Positions 27,179 through 35,554 are shown, counted from the stretch's first letter. The stretch: DNA of 64,000 bases from Halosolutus amylolyticus (GCF_023566055.1 NZ_JALIQP010000005.1:1-64000); one strand, 5' to 3'. Program-made: numbers and translations. The notes: generated from the sequence alone by a model not told the origin.

Positions 27179-27441
27179 CCGATCGTCGGGAACGCTGTGG
27201 TGCGCACTCCAGTTCCGTCAATACGAGCCGTCGTATCACGTTGATACGGGCCCTGATGATTTCTTAGCCGCTGTCCAGACCTCACACTGGCACAACGAAC
27301 GTCGAGATTACTACAACAGTACGATCCGGGTTCCATAGCGGATCGTCAGAACGCCCTCTACCGTATATGGGTTGGCGGACTCTCCGGGAACGGGGAGCGG
27401 AGGGCTTAAATCCGTCCAACGGAATGCTTCGCTTGCGGAGC

Positions 27442-27512
27442 GCGCGGTTGGTCCAGTGGTAGGACAACTGCCTCCCACGCAGTTAGCCCGGGTTCAATTC
27501 CCGGACCGCGCA
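27442..27512 (+). tRNA. tRNA-Gly (CCC)
   Basis: Complete 71-nt cloverleaf: acceptor GCGCGGT paired with ACCGCGC, D-arm GGTCCAGTGGTAGGAC, anticodon loop CTCCCAC giving CCC, T-arm with GGGTTCAATTCCC, discriminator A. The low-GC, scarred interval with a broken HNH gene starts just downstream. Confidence 0.95.
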
Positions 27513-27715
27513 CTTTTCACAGATCCATCCGAGCCTAACTTCTCCGTTTTCAGCGTAACCTCTCCGCGGAGTCGGAATCGAGTTCTGTACTCTGGAACAG
27601 GCCCGATTCCCGTAGATGTCGGTCTGCATTTCGAAGTCGGCCTCTGCACCTTCCGGAACGGTCGACACAGTGAATGATCGGGTTATTTGATGGAATGGTT
27701 GCAAGTGGCCACTAT

Positions 27716-28176
27716 ATGTCAACCGAGTATACGGAGCAAGATTGTATATCGTCGCTCCGAGAAGCAGCGCTGAAGTTGGAAAAGTCCCCGACTCAAGCGG
27801 AATATAGGAACCTTGACCTTTCGCCGTGCGTAACACACATTTGTGACATAGTGGGTAGCTGGAACGAAGCCAAACGTGCCGCCGGCATTGAGACGTACGA
27901 TCAGGTCGGAGAAGCGTAGACCACGTTCCGCTCTACCCAGATTCAAACGGCTATGTGCGATGGGTACATACGCATAACGGAGAGCAAACCGAGGTTAGCG
28001 TTCATCGTCTCCTTGCGGTGTCTGAATTCGGTTTCGACGCTATAGAAGACAAGCAGATACACCACAGAGTGCCGATCCCCTGGCTCAACACTCCGGATAA
28101 TATCTTGGAGCTAACAAAACGTCAACACCTTGCTCTACATATCCTCATGGAAGATTTCGACGTGACTCTGGAGTAA
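27716..28176 (+). pseudogene. Frameshifted HNH endonuclease with homing-associated repeat
   Basis: The first part (27716-27919) encodes a homing-endonuclease-associated repeat (LREAALKLEKSPTQAEYRNLDL...GSWNEAKRAAGIE). The second part, in a different frame (about 27916-28176), encodes PDSNGYVRWVHT, VHRLLAVSEFGF and an HNH-like motif QIHHRVPIPWLNTPDNILELTKRQHLALH. Joined at about 27915 they read as one coherent protein of about 150 residues, so a single-base shift has split one gene. It lies next to tRNA-Gly in DNA of lower GC than its surroundings, which suggests acquisition. Confidence 0.7.
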
Positions 28177-28355
28177 CTGGAAATAGGGCTACTTCAGTCA
28201 GTGCTGGAGATGCTGCTGGTGAGCGATTCCTGTGCGGTGCCGACAGTATTCGTGTCCGTTCGGGATCGCGTCCTCCGTCCCCGAAAACCGATTGTTCGGT
28301 CACTTTTTTCCCGTAGGGAGTGTCTATTAGTCCGATCGACCCGTACGGTCGGTCG

Positions 28356-29150
28356 ATGCTTGACCTTCGGTTCTCGGAGGCGGAACTGGAACAGCGACGC
28401 GAACACATCACCGACTTCGTCCGCGGGCAGGTCGAGGCCGCCGGCGCGTCGGGCGTCGTCCTCGGGCTCTCGGGCGGGATCGACAGCACGCTCGTGGCCT
28501 ACCTCGCGGTCGACGCGCTCGGTACCGAGAACGTCCACGGGCTCGTCCTCCCCGGCGAGGTCAGCCGCGAGGCCAACATGAGCGACGCCGAACGGGTCGC
28601 CCGCGACCTCGAGATCGGGTACGACGTCATCGAGATCGACCCGATCGTCGACGCCGTGGTTGCCGCCTACCCCGACGCGGAGGGCGATCACGAAGCGGTC
28701 GGAAACGCCCGCGCCCGCGTTCGGGCAGTCCTGAACTACCTCGTCGCCAACCACGAGAGCCGTCTCGTGCTGGGGACGGGCAACCGGAGCGAGGCCGCGG
28801 TCGGCTACTTCACCAAGTACGGCGACGGGGCCGTCGACTGCCACCCGATCGGGAACCTCTACAAGGGACAGGTCCGCCAGCTCGCCCGTCACGTGGGCGT
28901 CCCCGAGGAACTCGCGGCCAAGACCGCCACCGCGGAACTGTGGGCCGACCAGACAGACGAGGACGAACTGGGAATCAGCTACGAGACGCTGGACTCGATC
29001 CTCGTGACCCACGTCGACGGCCCGCTGTCGGTCGCCGCAACCTGCCGGCTGCTCGACGTCGACGAGGAGACGGTCGAACGCGTCCGCCGGATGTACGAGC
29101 GGAGCGAGCACAAACGACGGGTTCCGCCAGCGCCCGATCCGTTGCACTGA
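28356..29150 (+). CDS. nadE: NH3-dependent NAD+ synthetase
   Basis: This 264-aa enzyme makes NAD+ from nicotinate adenine dinucleotide, ATP and ammonia. It has the PP-loop motif LGLSGGIDST, the LGTGNRSEAAVGYFTKYGDG signature and TAELWADQTDEDELG. No glutaminase domain is present, so it should be ammonia-dependent. The ATG at 28356 is chosen over upstream in-frame starts because it gives the family N-terminus (LRFSEAELEQRREHI). Confidence 0.92.
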   Translation: MLDLRFSEAELEQRREHITDFVRGQVEAAGASGVVLGLSGGIDSTLVAYLAVDALGTENVHGLVLPGEVSREANMSDAERVARDLEIGYDVIEIDPIVDAVVAAYPDAEGDHEAVGNARARVRAVLNYLVANHESRLVLGTGNRSEAAVGYFTKYGDGAVDCHPIGNLYKGQVRQLARHVGVPEELAAKTATAELWADQTDEDELGISYETLDSILVTHVDGPLSVAATCRLLDVDEETVERVRRMYERSEHKRRVPPAPDPLH

Positions 29151-29165
29151 ATGGATGCGCTGGCG

Positions 29166-29693
29166 TCAGCGTCTCTCCTCGCGCCACTCGTCTTCGAGGA
29201 GGCCGTACCAGTAGACGTCCTGGTACTCGCCGTCGATGAACTCCGCGTCGCGATGGACGCCTTCACGGGTGAAGCCGAGCGATTCCAGAAGTCGCCGTGA
29301 CGGCTCGTTGAACTCGAACACGCGCGCGGCGATCCGGTGTAGCCGGAGCTGGTCGAATCCGTAGCCGGCGACGAGCGTCGCCGCTTCGGTGCCGTACCCC
29401 TGACCGTGGTGGTCGGGAGCGACCCAGTAGCCGATCTCCGCCGATCCGGTCTCTCGATCGAGGGCGTGGAGGCCGATCGTCCCGACCGGCTCCGCGTCGA
29501 CGGCGATCAGGAGCTGTACCCCGTCGTCCTCGCAGACGACGTTCTCGTAGAACTCCCGCTCCTGCTCCGCGGTGACGGGGTTCGATCGGCCGATCGCCCG
29601 CCAGATGCGCGGGTCGTTGATCTGGGTCTGCAGGAACTCGAGGTCCTCCTCCTCGATCGTTCGGAGCGCGACGCCGTCGCCGTCGAGAAACAC
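29166..29693 (-). CDS. GNAT acetyltransferase (RimJ/RimL type)
   Basis: This 175-aa N-acetyltransferase has the acceptor-side LRTIEEEDLEFLQTQINDPRIW, the acetyl-CoA-binding motif VAPDHHGQGYGTEAA and the end NEPSRRLLESLGFTREGVHRDAEF. The only usable start seen is GTG at 29693. The in-frame codons upstream read EEEVTPGP and run into DNA that looks like a mobile-element end, so the original start may have been lost. Convergent with nadE. Substrate unknown (a protein N-terminus, antibiotic or small amine are all possible). Confidence 0.8.
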   Translation of the reverse strand: MFLDGDGVALRTIEEEDLEFLQTQINDPRIWRAIGRSNPVTAEQEREFYENVVCEDDGVQLLIAVDAEPVGTIGLHALDRETGSAEIGYWVAPDHHGQGYGTEAATLVAGYGFDQLRLHRIAARVFEFNEPSRRLLESLGFTREGVHRDAEFIDGEYQDVYWYGLLEDEWREERR

Positions 29694-29705
29694 GGGACCG
29701 GGCGT

Positions 29706-30240
29706 GACCTCCTCCTCGCCGTAAACGGAGAGGGATCAAAGATCCCTCAGGCAGTCGGGCTACGCCCGGCGACGGCGAGGTCGTCCGAGAGAGCGAAGCT
29801 CTCTCGTGATCACGAAAGATCTCCGATCTTTCGAACGACTTCCCACGGAACCGCACCGCTGAGTTGGGATATTTGCTGGTTCGTAACCCGGTCGGCATGA
29901 CTGGGCTACTGGCGGGGCCACACCGCCGTTACTCCTATCCCGACATGGGACTCGGAGTTATCTTGACCAAGACACCACAGCGGTTCGAGAGGGTGTCTCG
30001 AACATGCTGGTTCTCGGAGTCCCGATATTGTGCATTTGAGTGGCGGTGTGACCGCCTCGGTGTATATCATTCTACGCTCCGTTTCTACTTAAATATCCGT
30101 ATTGCTGCTGGACAGTGTTTGTATCGGCGTTGTCGGATTCACGCCCGTCCTCAGAACGCTTCGCGTTCTGATGTGCGAACGAGAGCTTCGCTCTCGTCAA
30201 CGCCGTGAACGGCGGGATTCTCTCCTCGAAGTAAGATAGC
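29706..30240 (-). mobile_element. Decayed IS1341/IS605-type (TnpB) element end, omega-RNA-like structure
   Basis: Read on the minus strand, this stretch has palindromic hairpins (GAGAGCGAAGCTCTC-type at 29792-29806 and 30181-30198), the 15-bp core GATAGGAGTAACGGC (29925-29939), a following hairpin GGCGG/CCGCC, and a GGTGCGGTTCCGTGGGAAG segment, and it ends GGCGAGGAGGAGGTCAC. The same core, with a different but compensating hairpin, occurs at 32471-32485. The layout resembles the right end of haloarchaeal TnpB-only elements, where the guide RNA is encoded. No intact tnpB is present. Confidence 0.45.
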
Positions 30241-30384
30241 TTATCGATCCGAGCCGACGGAGAAGAATCGATCTGTGGTGTGCTATTTAGTCACACGATC
30301 GCCGTCCGTCCGTCCGATCGCGCGACTCCCGTTCCCGGCGATCGCTCCAGGTCGGTGGGGCGATCGGTCGACGGCGTCGAGTGG

Positions 30385-31095
30385 CTACTCCAGCACGGCG
30401 TCGATATCGTCCGCGTGGGCCGCCACGAGATCGCCGAACACCTGGGCCTCGTGTCGCTCCTGGGTGGCCCGCTCGCGATCGTCCCGCAAGCGCCGTTTGA
30501 GCACCGCGAGCGCGTCGTGTGCGTTGTCGGCGATCTCCTCGGCGACCGATCGCGGATCGTCCTCGATCCGGGAGATGAGCCCCATTCGCCGGGCCTCCTC
30601 GGCGTCGATCACTCGCCCCGACAGCGCGAACTCGAGCGCGTCGCCCTCGCCAATCACCCGCGGCAGGCGGACGGTGCCGCCCCACGCGCCGAACAGGCCG
30701 AAGGTGACGCCGGGTTCGCCGTACGTCGAGTCGGGCGTCCCGACGCGGACGTCACAGGCCAGCGCCAGTTCGAGCCCGCCACCGCGTGCGGGACCGTCGA
30801 TTCCCGCCACGACGATCGCCGGCGAGTCCTCGATCGTCCGGGCGACGCGCTGGCCCAGCCGGGCGAACTCCGCGGCCCGGTCGCGGTCGCCGTCGAGATC
30901 GCCGACGACCTCGAGGTCGGCACCGGCACAGAACGCCGGGCCGCGTCCCTGGAGGTAGATCACCGCTTCGTCCGCGTCCGCGATCGCCGCCTCGAGCGCC
31001 TCCAGCCCCGCGACTGTCAGCGCGTTGCGCGCGTCGGGCCGGTCGAGCGTGACCGTCCGGATCGATCTCCGGTCGTCAGTATCGATCGTTATCAT
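30385..31095 (-). CDS. Enoyl-CoA hydratase/isomerase family protein
   Basis: This 236-aa crotonase-fold enzyme has the oxyanion-hole segments RGPAFCAGADLEV and GPARGGGLELALACDVRVG, and the hydratase-type glutamate in TYGEPGVTFGL. The usual reaction is hydration of enoyl-CoA in fatty-acid or aromatic degradation, but this superfamily is catalytically diverse. The ATG at 31095 is preferred. It is divergent from the DUF7114-like gene, and the two starts are about 60 bp apart. Confidence 0.87.
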   Translation of the reverse strand: MITIDTDDRRSIRTVTLDRPDARNALTVAGLEALEAAIADADEAVIYLQGRGPAFCAGADLEVVGDLDGDRDRAAEFARLGQRVARTIEDSPAIVVAGIDGPARGGGLELALACDVRVGTPDSTYGEPGVTFGLFGAWGGTVRLPRVIGEGDALEFALSGRVIDAEEARRMGLISRIEDDPRSVAEEIADNAHDALAVLKRRLRDDRERATQERHEAQVFGDLVAAHADDIDAVLE

Positions 31096-31156
31096 ATCCG
31101 GACCCTCTCTGGCACTTTCCAAAGGTCTTTGCGTGCTCCGTCGTAACCCCCCGGTA

Positions 31157-31960
31157 ATGGACCAGGCCGACAACTGTCGGCGTGCCGCCGCCGAGGCCGT
31201 CGCGGACGTCGAACCGCCCCGGTTGCACGACCGCATCGACGCGGTGCTCGACAGTGCATCGATGCTCCCCGGGGTCCTCACCCTCGAAAGCGCCGCCGCA
31301 GTCGCCCCCGAGACGACCGGTGGGCTCGATCCGGCGCTCGATCACGGACACGACGGCGCCGTCGAACCCAGCGCACAGACCGGCGGCCCCGCCAACGATC
31401 CGTCCGACGACCCGACGGAGGCAGTTCTCACCCACGCCGCGGGCGTACAGCTCATCTACGAGGGACTCCGGCTGACCCGATCGCTCTCTCACGATCCGCC
31501 GTGGGCCGACTCCGACGACGCCGCCGAGGACGGCGACCTGACGATCCTCGCCGCCGACATCCTCGTCGCCCGCGGGTTCTACCTCCTCGCCCGGACCGAC
31601 GCCGCCGGCAAGGCGGTCCGGACCGTCCAGGCGTTCGGCCGCGACCAGACGCGCCGCGACGCCGCCGCTCGCGACGAGCAGGACCCCGACGCCGCGTTCG
31701 GCCACGACGACCCCACGGACCCCGCGTCGATCGACGCCAACCTCGAACGCGACGTCCTCGAACTCGCCGTCCTCGCCGGGGCCGCCGCCGTCGACGAGAC
31801 GCCCTCGACGCGGTTGCTCGGGATCGCCGACCAACTCGCCGACACCGTCGGCACTTCCCTCCCGGCGGCCACCGACTGCCTGGCCCGCTTCGAGACGCCA
31901 CCCGACCGATCGATCGACGATCCGACCACCGATCGGGCGACCTCGGCGACCGATCCATGA
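31157..31960 (+). CDS. Haloarchaeal conserved protein (DUF7114-like)
   Basis: This 267-aa acidic, mostly helical protein has conserved-looking segments AVLTHAAGVQLIYEGLRLTRSL, ILAADILVARGFYLLARTDAAGKAVRTVQAFGRDQT and LELAVLAGAAAV. It appears to be the haloarchaeal family I know as DUF7114; the helical pattern faintly recalls polyprenyl-synthase-like folds. No function is established. It is divergent from the enoyl-CoA hydratase gene. Confidence 0.65.
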   Translation: MDQADNCRRAAAEAVADVEPPRLHDRIDAVLDSASMLPGVLTLESAAAVAPETTGGLDPALDHGHDGAVEPSAQTGGPANDPSDDPTEAVLTHAAGVQLIYEGLRLTRSLSHDPPWADSDDAAEDGDLTILAADILVARGFYLLARTDAAGKAVRTVQAFGRDQTRRDAAARDEQDPDAAFGHDDPTDPASIDANLERDVLELAVLAGAAAVDETPSTRLLGIADQLADTVGTSLPAATDCLARFETPPDRSIDDPTTDRATSATDP

Positions 31961-32037
31961 TGGGGTGGAATCGCCTGACACGGCACCCGTAGATGGAAAG
32001 CAATATAACCCGTGGCGCCACTCCATCTGAATGTGGT

Positions 32038-32109
32038 GCCTGGGTAGCTTAGCGGTAAAGCGCGTCCTTGGTAAGGACGAGAGCCCGGGTTCAAATCCCG
32101 GCCTAGGCT
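32038..32109 (+). tRNA. tRNA-Thr (GGU)
   Basis: 72-nt cloverleaf: acceptor GCCTGGG pairing with CCTAGGC through one G-U pair, D-arm AGCTTAGCGGTAAAGC, anticodon stem GTCCT/AGGAC with loop TGGTA giving GGU, T-arm with GGGTTCAAATCCC, discriminator U on the RNA. It is immediately followed by a strong hairpin and then by mobile-element debris. Confidence 0.93.
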
Positions 32110-32124
32110 CTTATATGCGGAACA

Positions 32125-32162
32125 GGCGCGATACCACGGTGGTTACGCCGTGGATACGCGCC
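32125..32162 (+). terminator. Hairpin downstream of tRNA-Thr
   Basis: GGCGCG at 32125-32130 pairs with CGCGCC at 32157-32162, and inside it CCACGG pairs with CCGTGG. The almost uninterrupted stem of about 15 bp starts 15 nt past the tRNA. It could terminate or process the tRNA transcript, or be part of the left end of the adjoining decayed element. Confidence 0.45.
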
Positions 32163-32623
32163 GTCACTCCTGAAACTTCCTCCCGTCAGGAGCATAGTCC
32201 GAGTTTCCAATCCCAACGTTCGAGTCAAAAGACACCCCGCATAATGACAAGGTCTGGTCGGAACGGGGCGGATTCCGAACGACCTTCAGAGGCGGTCTAC
32301 CCGCCAGTTCAATGAGACAGTATCCGAAACGTCGACGCGGTGAACGCGAATCCTCGAAGGGTTCGTCTCGTGCCCGTCGGTCGAGCAAGCCCGACGATAC
32401 CTCCGAGTCCGTCGACGTGTCAGCGACTCCCTGCTGGCAAAAACAACAGCGGGAAGTCACCGACGCCGAGGATAGGAGTAACGGCCACCTGGCGTGGCCA
32501 GACAGCCACCGACCACCACGAATGGGTTAGACGCGAACGCCCGTGAAGTGGCGGGGTCATGGTTGCAAACCTGAAACTCCCACCGCTCGGGATTCCTGCG
32601 TCTTCAGGCGCGGGAGGATGTCA
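32163..32623 (+). mobile_element. Decayed IS1341/IS605-type (TnpB) element, right end intact
   Basis: Short overlapping open frames occur but no intact gene. The recognisable part is 32471-32623: the core GATAGGAGTAACGGC, a hairpin GGCCAC/GTGGCC, a GAAGTGGCGGGGTCATGG segment, CTGAAACTCCC, and a closing CGCGGGAGGATGTCAA. GGAGGATGTCA-type ends are what I know from haloarchaeal TnpB-only elements. Upstream (32163-32470) only broken coding remains. The right end abuts a beta-lactamase-fold gene and appears to have removed its 5' part. Confidence 0.5.
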
Positions 32624-32625
32624 AC

Positions 32626-33489
32626 GGAAGTGTAACGAAGTTCTTCACGGCAACGTTCGTGTTGCACCACGTACAACGCGGATCCATCTCGTTAGCGGAG
32701 ACGATCGACGAGTGGTTCGATCTGGAGTACGCCGAGAACGTGAGTGTCAGGATGCTCCTGAACCATACCAGCGGCGTTCCGAGTTACACCGAGGATGCGA
32801 GGTGGCTGAGCCGGTCTTTCGGTCAACCGGTGAGACGGTGGCAGCCGGAGGAACTCGTCGACGTGATTCGGGACAAACCGCTAAAATTCGACCCCGGTTC
32901 TGACCACGAGTACTCGAACACGAACCACGTGCTGTTGGGTCTCATCCTCGAACGGGAGACAAACACCTCGTATCAGGAGCTAGTTCGGAGTCTCGTACGT
33001 GACGAGTTCGACTACGATCGAACGTATTATCTCGACTACCCCGACGATGCGCCGATTGCCAACGGGTACGACGAATCCATAATCGGATTCGGCCGTTGGA
33101 ATCTCACGGGATTCCGAAGGTCGCTCGAAACGGGCGGGTATGCCGCCGGTGGAATCCTTTCGACAGCTCCGGATGTAGCCCGCTTCGTCCGATCGGTATT
33201 TACCGGTACAGTTCTGGGCGACGACGTACTCAGAGAAATGCAGACGTTCGTCGACGCACCCGACGAGGATGTTCCGGAGCAACAGGGCTACGGCCTCGGT
33301 ATTCGACACTTGCAGATCGACGGTGAGGACGTCTTCGGACACACTGGGACGATTCCTGGCTACTCAGCGATCGCGATGCACCACGAGAACCCACAGTACA
33401 CGATCGCCGTCTTGAGCAACGTCTCGACGATCGACCAGGCGGCTGTGTACAGTTCTCTCCAGGAAGTTCTCTTCGAGGAGGTGTACTGA
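32626..33489 (+). pseudogene. Beta-lactamase/class C-like serine hydrolase, 5'-truncated
   Basis: This protein of the PF00144 (serine beta-lactamase-like) family keeps all three catalytic motifs: SVTK encoded at 32629-32640, YSN in HEYSNTNH, and HTG in GHTGTIPGYS in place of KTG. Everything before the SVTK motif is missing; the reading frame runs backwards directly into the right end of a TnpB-type element at 32623. An in-frame GTG at 32659 could start a shorter protein, but that product would lack the catalytic serine. The gene is therefore probably dead. Substrate class (peptide, ester or lactam) cannot be told. Confidence 0.8.
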
Positions 33490-33504
33490 TTCGACGTGCG
33501 GCCT

Positions 33505-33586
33505 ATAGTAGCCACTGAAAGTCACTGCACACCTGATCGCAGGACGGCTTAGCGATCAGTGTGTAACTCGTTTCAGTGGCTACTAT
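33505..33586. mobile_element. 82-bp palindromic MITE-like element
   Basis: Perfect 16-bp terminal inverted repeats (ATAGTAGCCACTGAAA at 33505-33520 and its complement at 33571-33586) enclose a centre that is itself partly palindromic (CACACCTGATCGC / GCGATCAGTGTG). There is no coding capacity. The structure is that of a miniature inverted-repeat transposable element mobilised by a transposase elsewhere. No clear target-site duplication is seen. Confidence 0.7.
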
Positions 33587-33969
33587 CCTTCGGGAATCCC
33601 TGACTCTATTGAAAGCCGCAGAAATTTGCGAGACGCTGGCAAAATTACAAAAGCACAATCACTGTGACTACCACCTCAATCAGTTGGAAAGTGAGTGACT
33701 ACGTGTCTACTCCTGTTGCCCTCTAAGAGACGTCCTTACCGCAGTAGTTCGCTTCTCTCCGACATCCGGGAGTACTTACGTGCGGAGCGCGGTTGTTCAC
33801 CTAACCGAAAGAGGCGCTGTCCTCGACGCGGCAGGGACCGAACGTTTGATTTTGGGATCTAAGGGCGCGATCGACTCGCCCGCTCACATTTTCGAACGTT
33901 TGCGTTCACGAAGGCGGCCGTTCCGGCTGCGCGGCCGTGTCGTCCGGATTGCTATGATCGGGTCTACCA
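33587..33969. other. Intergenic debris between MITE and RNase J gene
   Basis: About 380 bp without a recognisable gene. A short frame at about 33597-33700 reads ESLTLLKAAEICETLAKLQ before a stop and could be a gene remnant, but I cannot assign it. GGCGGCCGTTCCGGCTGCGCGGCCG at about 33911-33935 forms a local hairpin 35 bp before the RNase J start. Confidence 0.4.
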
Positions 33970-35307
33970 ATGGAAATTGAAATTGCGACGATTGGCGGAT
34001 ACGAGGAAGTCGGCCGGCAGATGACTGCCGTCCGCGCCGGTACCGACATCGTGATCTTCGACATGGGGCTGAACCTGTCGAAGGTCCTCATTCACGATAA
34101 CATCCGAACGGAAGGAATGCACAGTCTCGACCTGATCGACATGGGTGCGATTCCTGACGATCGAGTCATGAACGACCTCGAAGGTGACGTACAAGCGATC
34201 GTTCCGACGCACGGGCACCTGGATCACATCGGGGCGATCAGCAAACTCGCTCATCGATACGACGCACCAATCGTCGGGACACCGTTCACGATCGAGCTCG
34301 TGAGCGACGAGGTCGAGGAAGAGCAGAAGTTCGACTTCGACAACGATCTCGTCAAAATGGAGGCCGGCGAAACGATGACGATCGGTGACCACGGCTGTGA
34401 ACTCGAATTCGTCAACGTCACCCACTCGATCATCCAGGCGATCAACCCGGTCCTGCACACGCCCGAGGGTGCGATCGTCTACGGACTGGACAAGCGGATT
34501 GACCACACCCCGGTCATTGGCGACCCGATCGATATGGATCGCTTCCGTGAGATCGGTCGGGAGGGCGTTCTCTGTTACATCGAGGACTGTACAAACGCGA
34601 ACAAGAAAGGCAGGACTCCCAGCGAGAACGTCGCGCGAGAACACCTCCGAGACGTCCTCTACAGCATGGAGGACTACGACGGGGCAATCCTCGCGTCAAC
34701 GTTCTCCAGCCATATTGCCCGGGTCAAATCGCTCATCGAATTTGCACGAGATATCGGACGGACGCCGATCTTGCTCGGACGATCGATGGAGACGTACTCG
34801 GGGACCGCGAAGCGGATCGGCGTCGATTTCCCATCGGACGTCGAGATGGTTGGCTACCGCCGCTCCATCGAACAGACCCTGGAACGGATCATGAACGACG
34901 GCAAAGAAAACTTCCTGCCGGTCGTCACGGGCCATCAGGGCGAACCGCGGGCACTCCTCACGCGAATGGCTCGTGGCGAAACCGCGTTCGAACTCGAACC
35001 CGGCGACAAGGTGGTCTACTCCGCACGCGTAATTCCCGAACCGACCAACGAGGGGCAACGCTATCAAGCGGAGAAATTGCTCGGCATGCAAGGGGCGCGC
35101 GTCTACTCCGACATTCACGTCTCGGGCCACCTCTGCCAGGAGGGACACTACACGATGCTCGATGCGCTTCAACCGGAGAACATCATCCCTGCACACCAGG
35201 ACCTCCGCGGATTCTCGGGATACGTGGATCTCGCATCCGATCGAGGATACACACTTGGGCGGGATTTACACCCCACGTCGAACGGGAACATCATTCAAAT
35301 AAACTGA
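33970..35307 (+). CDS. Ribonuclease J (archaeal beta-CASP exonuclease)
   Basis: This 445-aa metallo-beta-lactamase/beta-CASP protein has the zinc-binding motif THGHLDH, further motifs [15 protein letters not shown] and [14 protein letters not shown], and the terminal [11 protein letters not shown] and IPAHQD motifs. It matches archaeal RNase J, a 5'-3' exoribonuclease in mRNA decay. In several haloarchaea I recall the main RNase J gene sitting beside a prenyl-synthase gene; here it lies alone among element remnants, so it may be a second copy (inference). It faces a convergent aCPSF1-family gene across tRNA-iMet. Confidence 0.88.
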   Translation: MEIEIATIGGYEEVGRQMTAVRAGTDIVIFDMGLNLSKVLIHDNIRTEGMHSLDLIDMGAIPDDRVMNDLEGDVQAIVPTHGHLDHIGAISKLAHRYDAPIVGTPFTIELVSDEVEEEQKFDFDNDLVKMEAGETMTIGDHGCELEFVNVTHSIIQAINPVLHTPEGAIVYGLDKRIDHTPVIGDPIDMDRFREIGREGVLCYIEDCTNANKKGRTPSENVAREHLRDVLYSMEDYDGAILASTFSSHIARVKSLIEFARDIGRTPILLGRSMETYSGTAKRIGVDFPSDVEMVGYRRSIEQTLERIMNDGKENFLPVVTGHQGEPRALLTRMARGETAFELEPGDKVVYSARVIPEPTNEGQRYQAEKLLGMQGARVYSDIHVSGHLCQEGHYTMLDALQPENIIPAHQDLRGFSGYVDLASDRGYTLGRDLHPTSNGNIIQIN

Positions 35308-35371
35308 ATCGCCTCGCACACCGTTTTGACGAGCGGTAGTACGGGAGCCAACCGTCGAAAGTTCGCAAAAA

Positions 35372-35483
35372 ATAGCGGGAGATAGATTTGAACCACGCCG
35401 AGACGTGCTCACTTCGTTGTGCGCGTCTCGTCTGGTTCAAACTACCGCCGTGCTATACTTGCCGCTCGCGGCAAAAGTATAGC
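35372..35483 (-). repeat. tRNA-iMet 3'-end copy and two hairpins downstream of tRNA-iMet
   Basis: A 22-bp segment covering the tRNA 3' end (35479-35500) recurs exactly at 35372-35393, 107 bp away on the 3' side; GCAAAA also precedes both copies. The displaced copy forms a hairpin with 35433-35441 (TTTGAACCA/TGGTTCAAA, inner CGAGACG/CGTCTCG). A second hairpin, GCTATACTTGCCGC (35452-35465) with GCGGCAAAAGTATAGC (35468-35483), touches the tRNA 3' end. tRNA-Ile shows the same arrangement. Confidence 0.75.
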
Positions 35484-35554
35484 GGGAGATAGATTTGAAC
35501 TATCGATCTGCGGGTTATGAGCCCGCCGGAATCTCCTGGCTATCCCATCCCGCT
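35480..35554 (-). tRNA. Initiator tRNA-Met (CAU)
   Basis: The reverse complement is a 75-nt cloverleaf beginning AGCGGGATGGGATAGCCAGG, with anticodon loop CTCATAA flanked by three G-C pairs (GGG/CCC), T-arm GATAGTTCAAATCTATC and acceptor AGCGGGA/TCCCGCT. The A-U closing pair of the acceptor and the GGG/CCC anticodon stem are initiator hallmarks. Discriminator A. Confidence 0.93.

Noticed and set aside
27915-27955. Programmed frameshift in the HNH gene
   Set aside because: No slippery heptamer or supporting structure is seen near the junction, so simple mutational inactivation is more likely.
32499-32577. Short frame ending NGLDANAREVAGSWLQT as an intact TnpB C-terminus
   Set aside because: A stop codon lies just upstream in the same frame and the same DNA is better explained as structured right-end sequence; it is not claimed as a gene.
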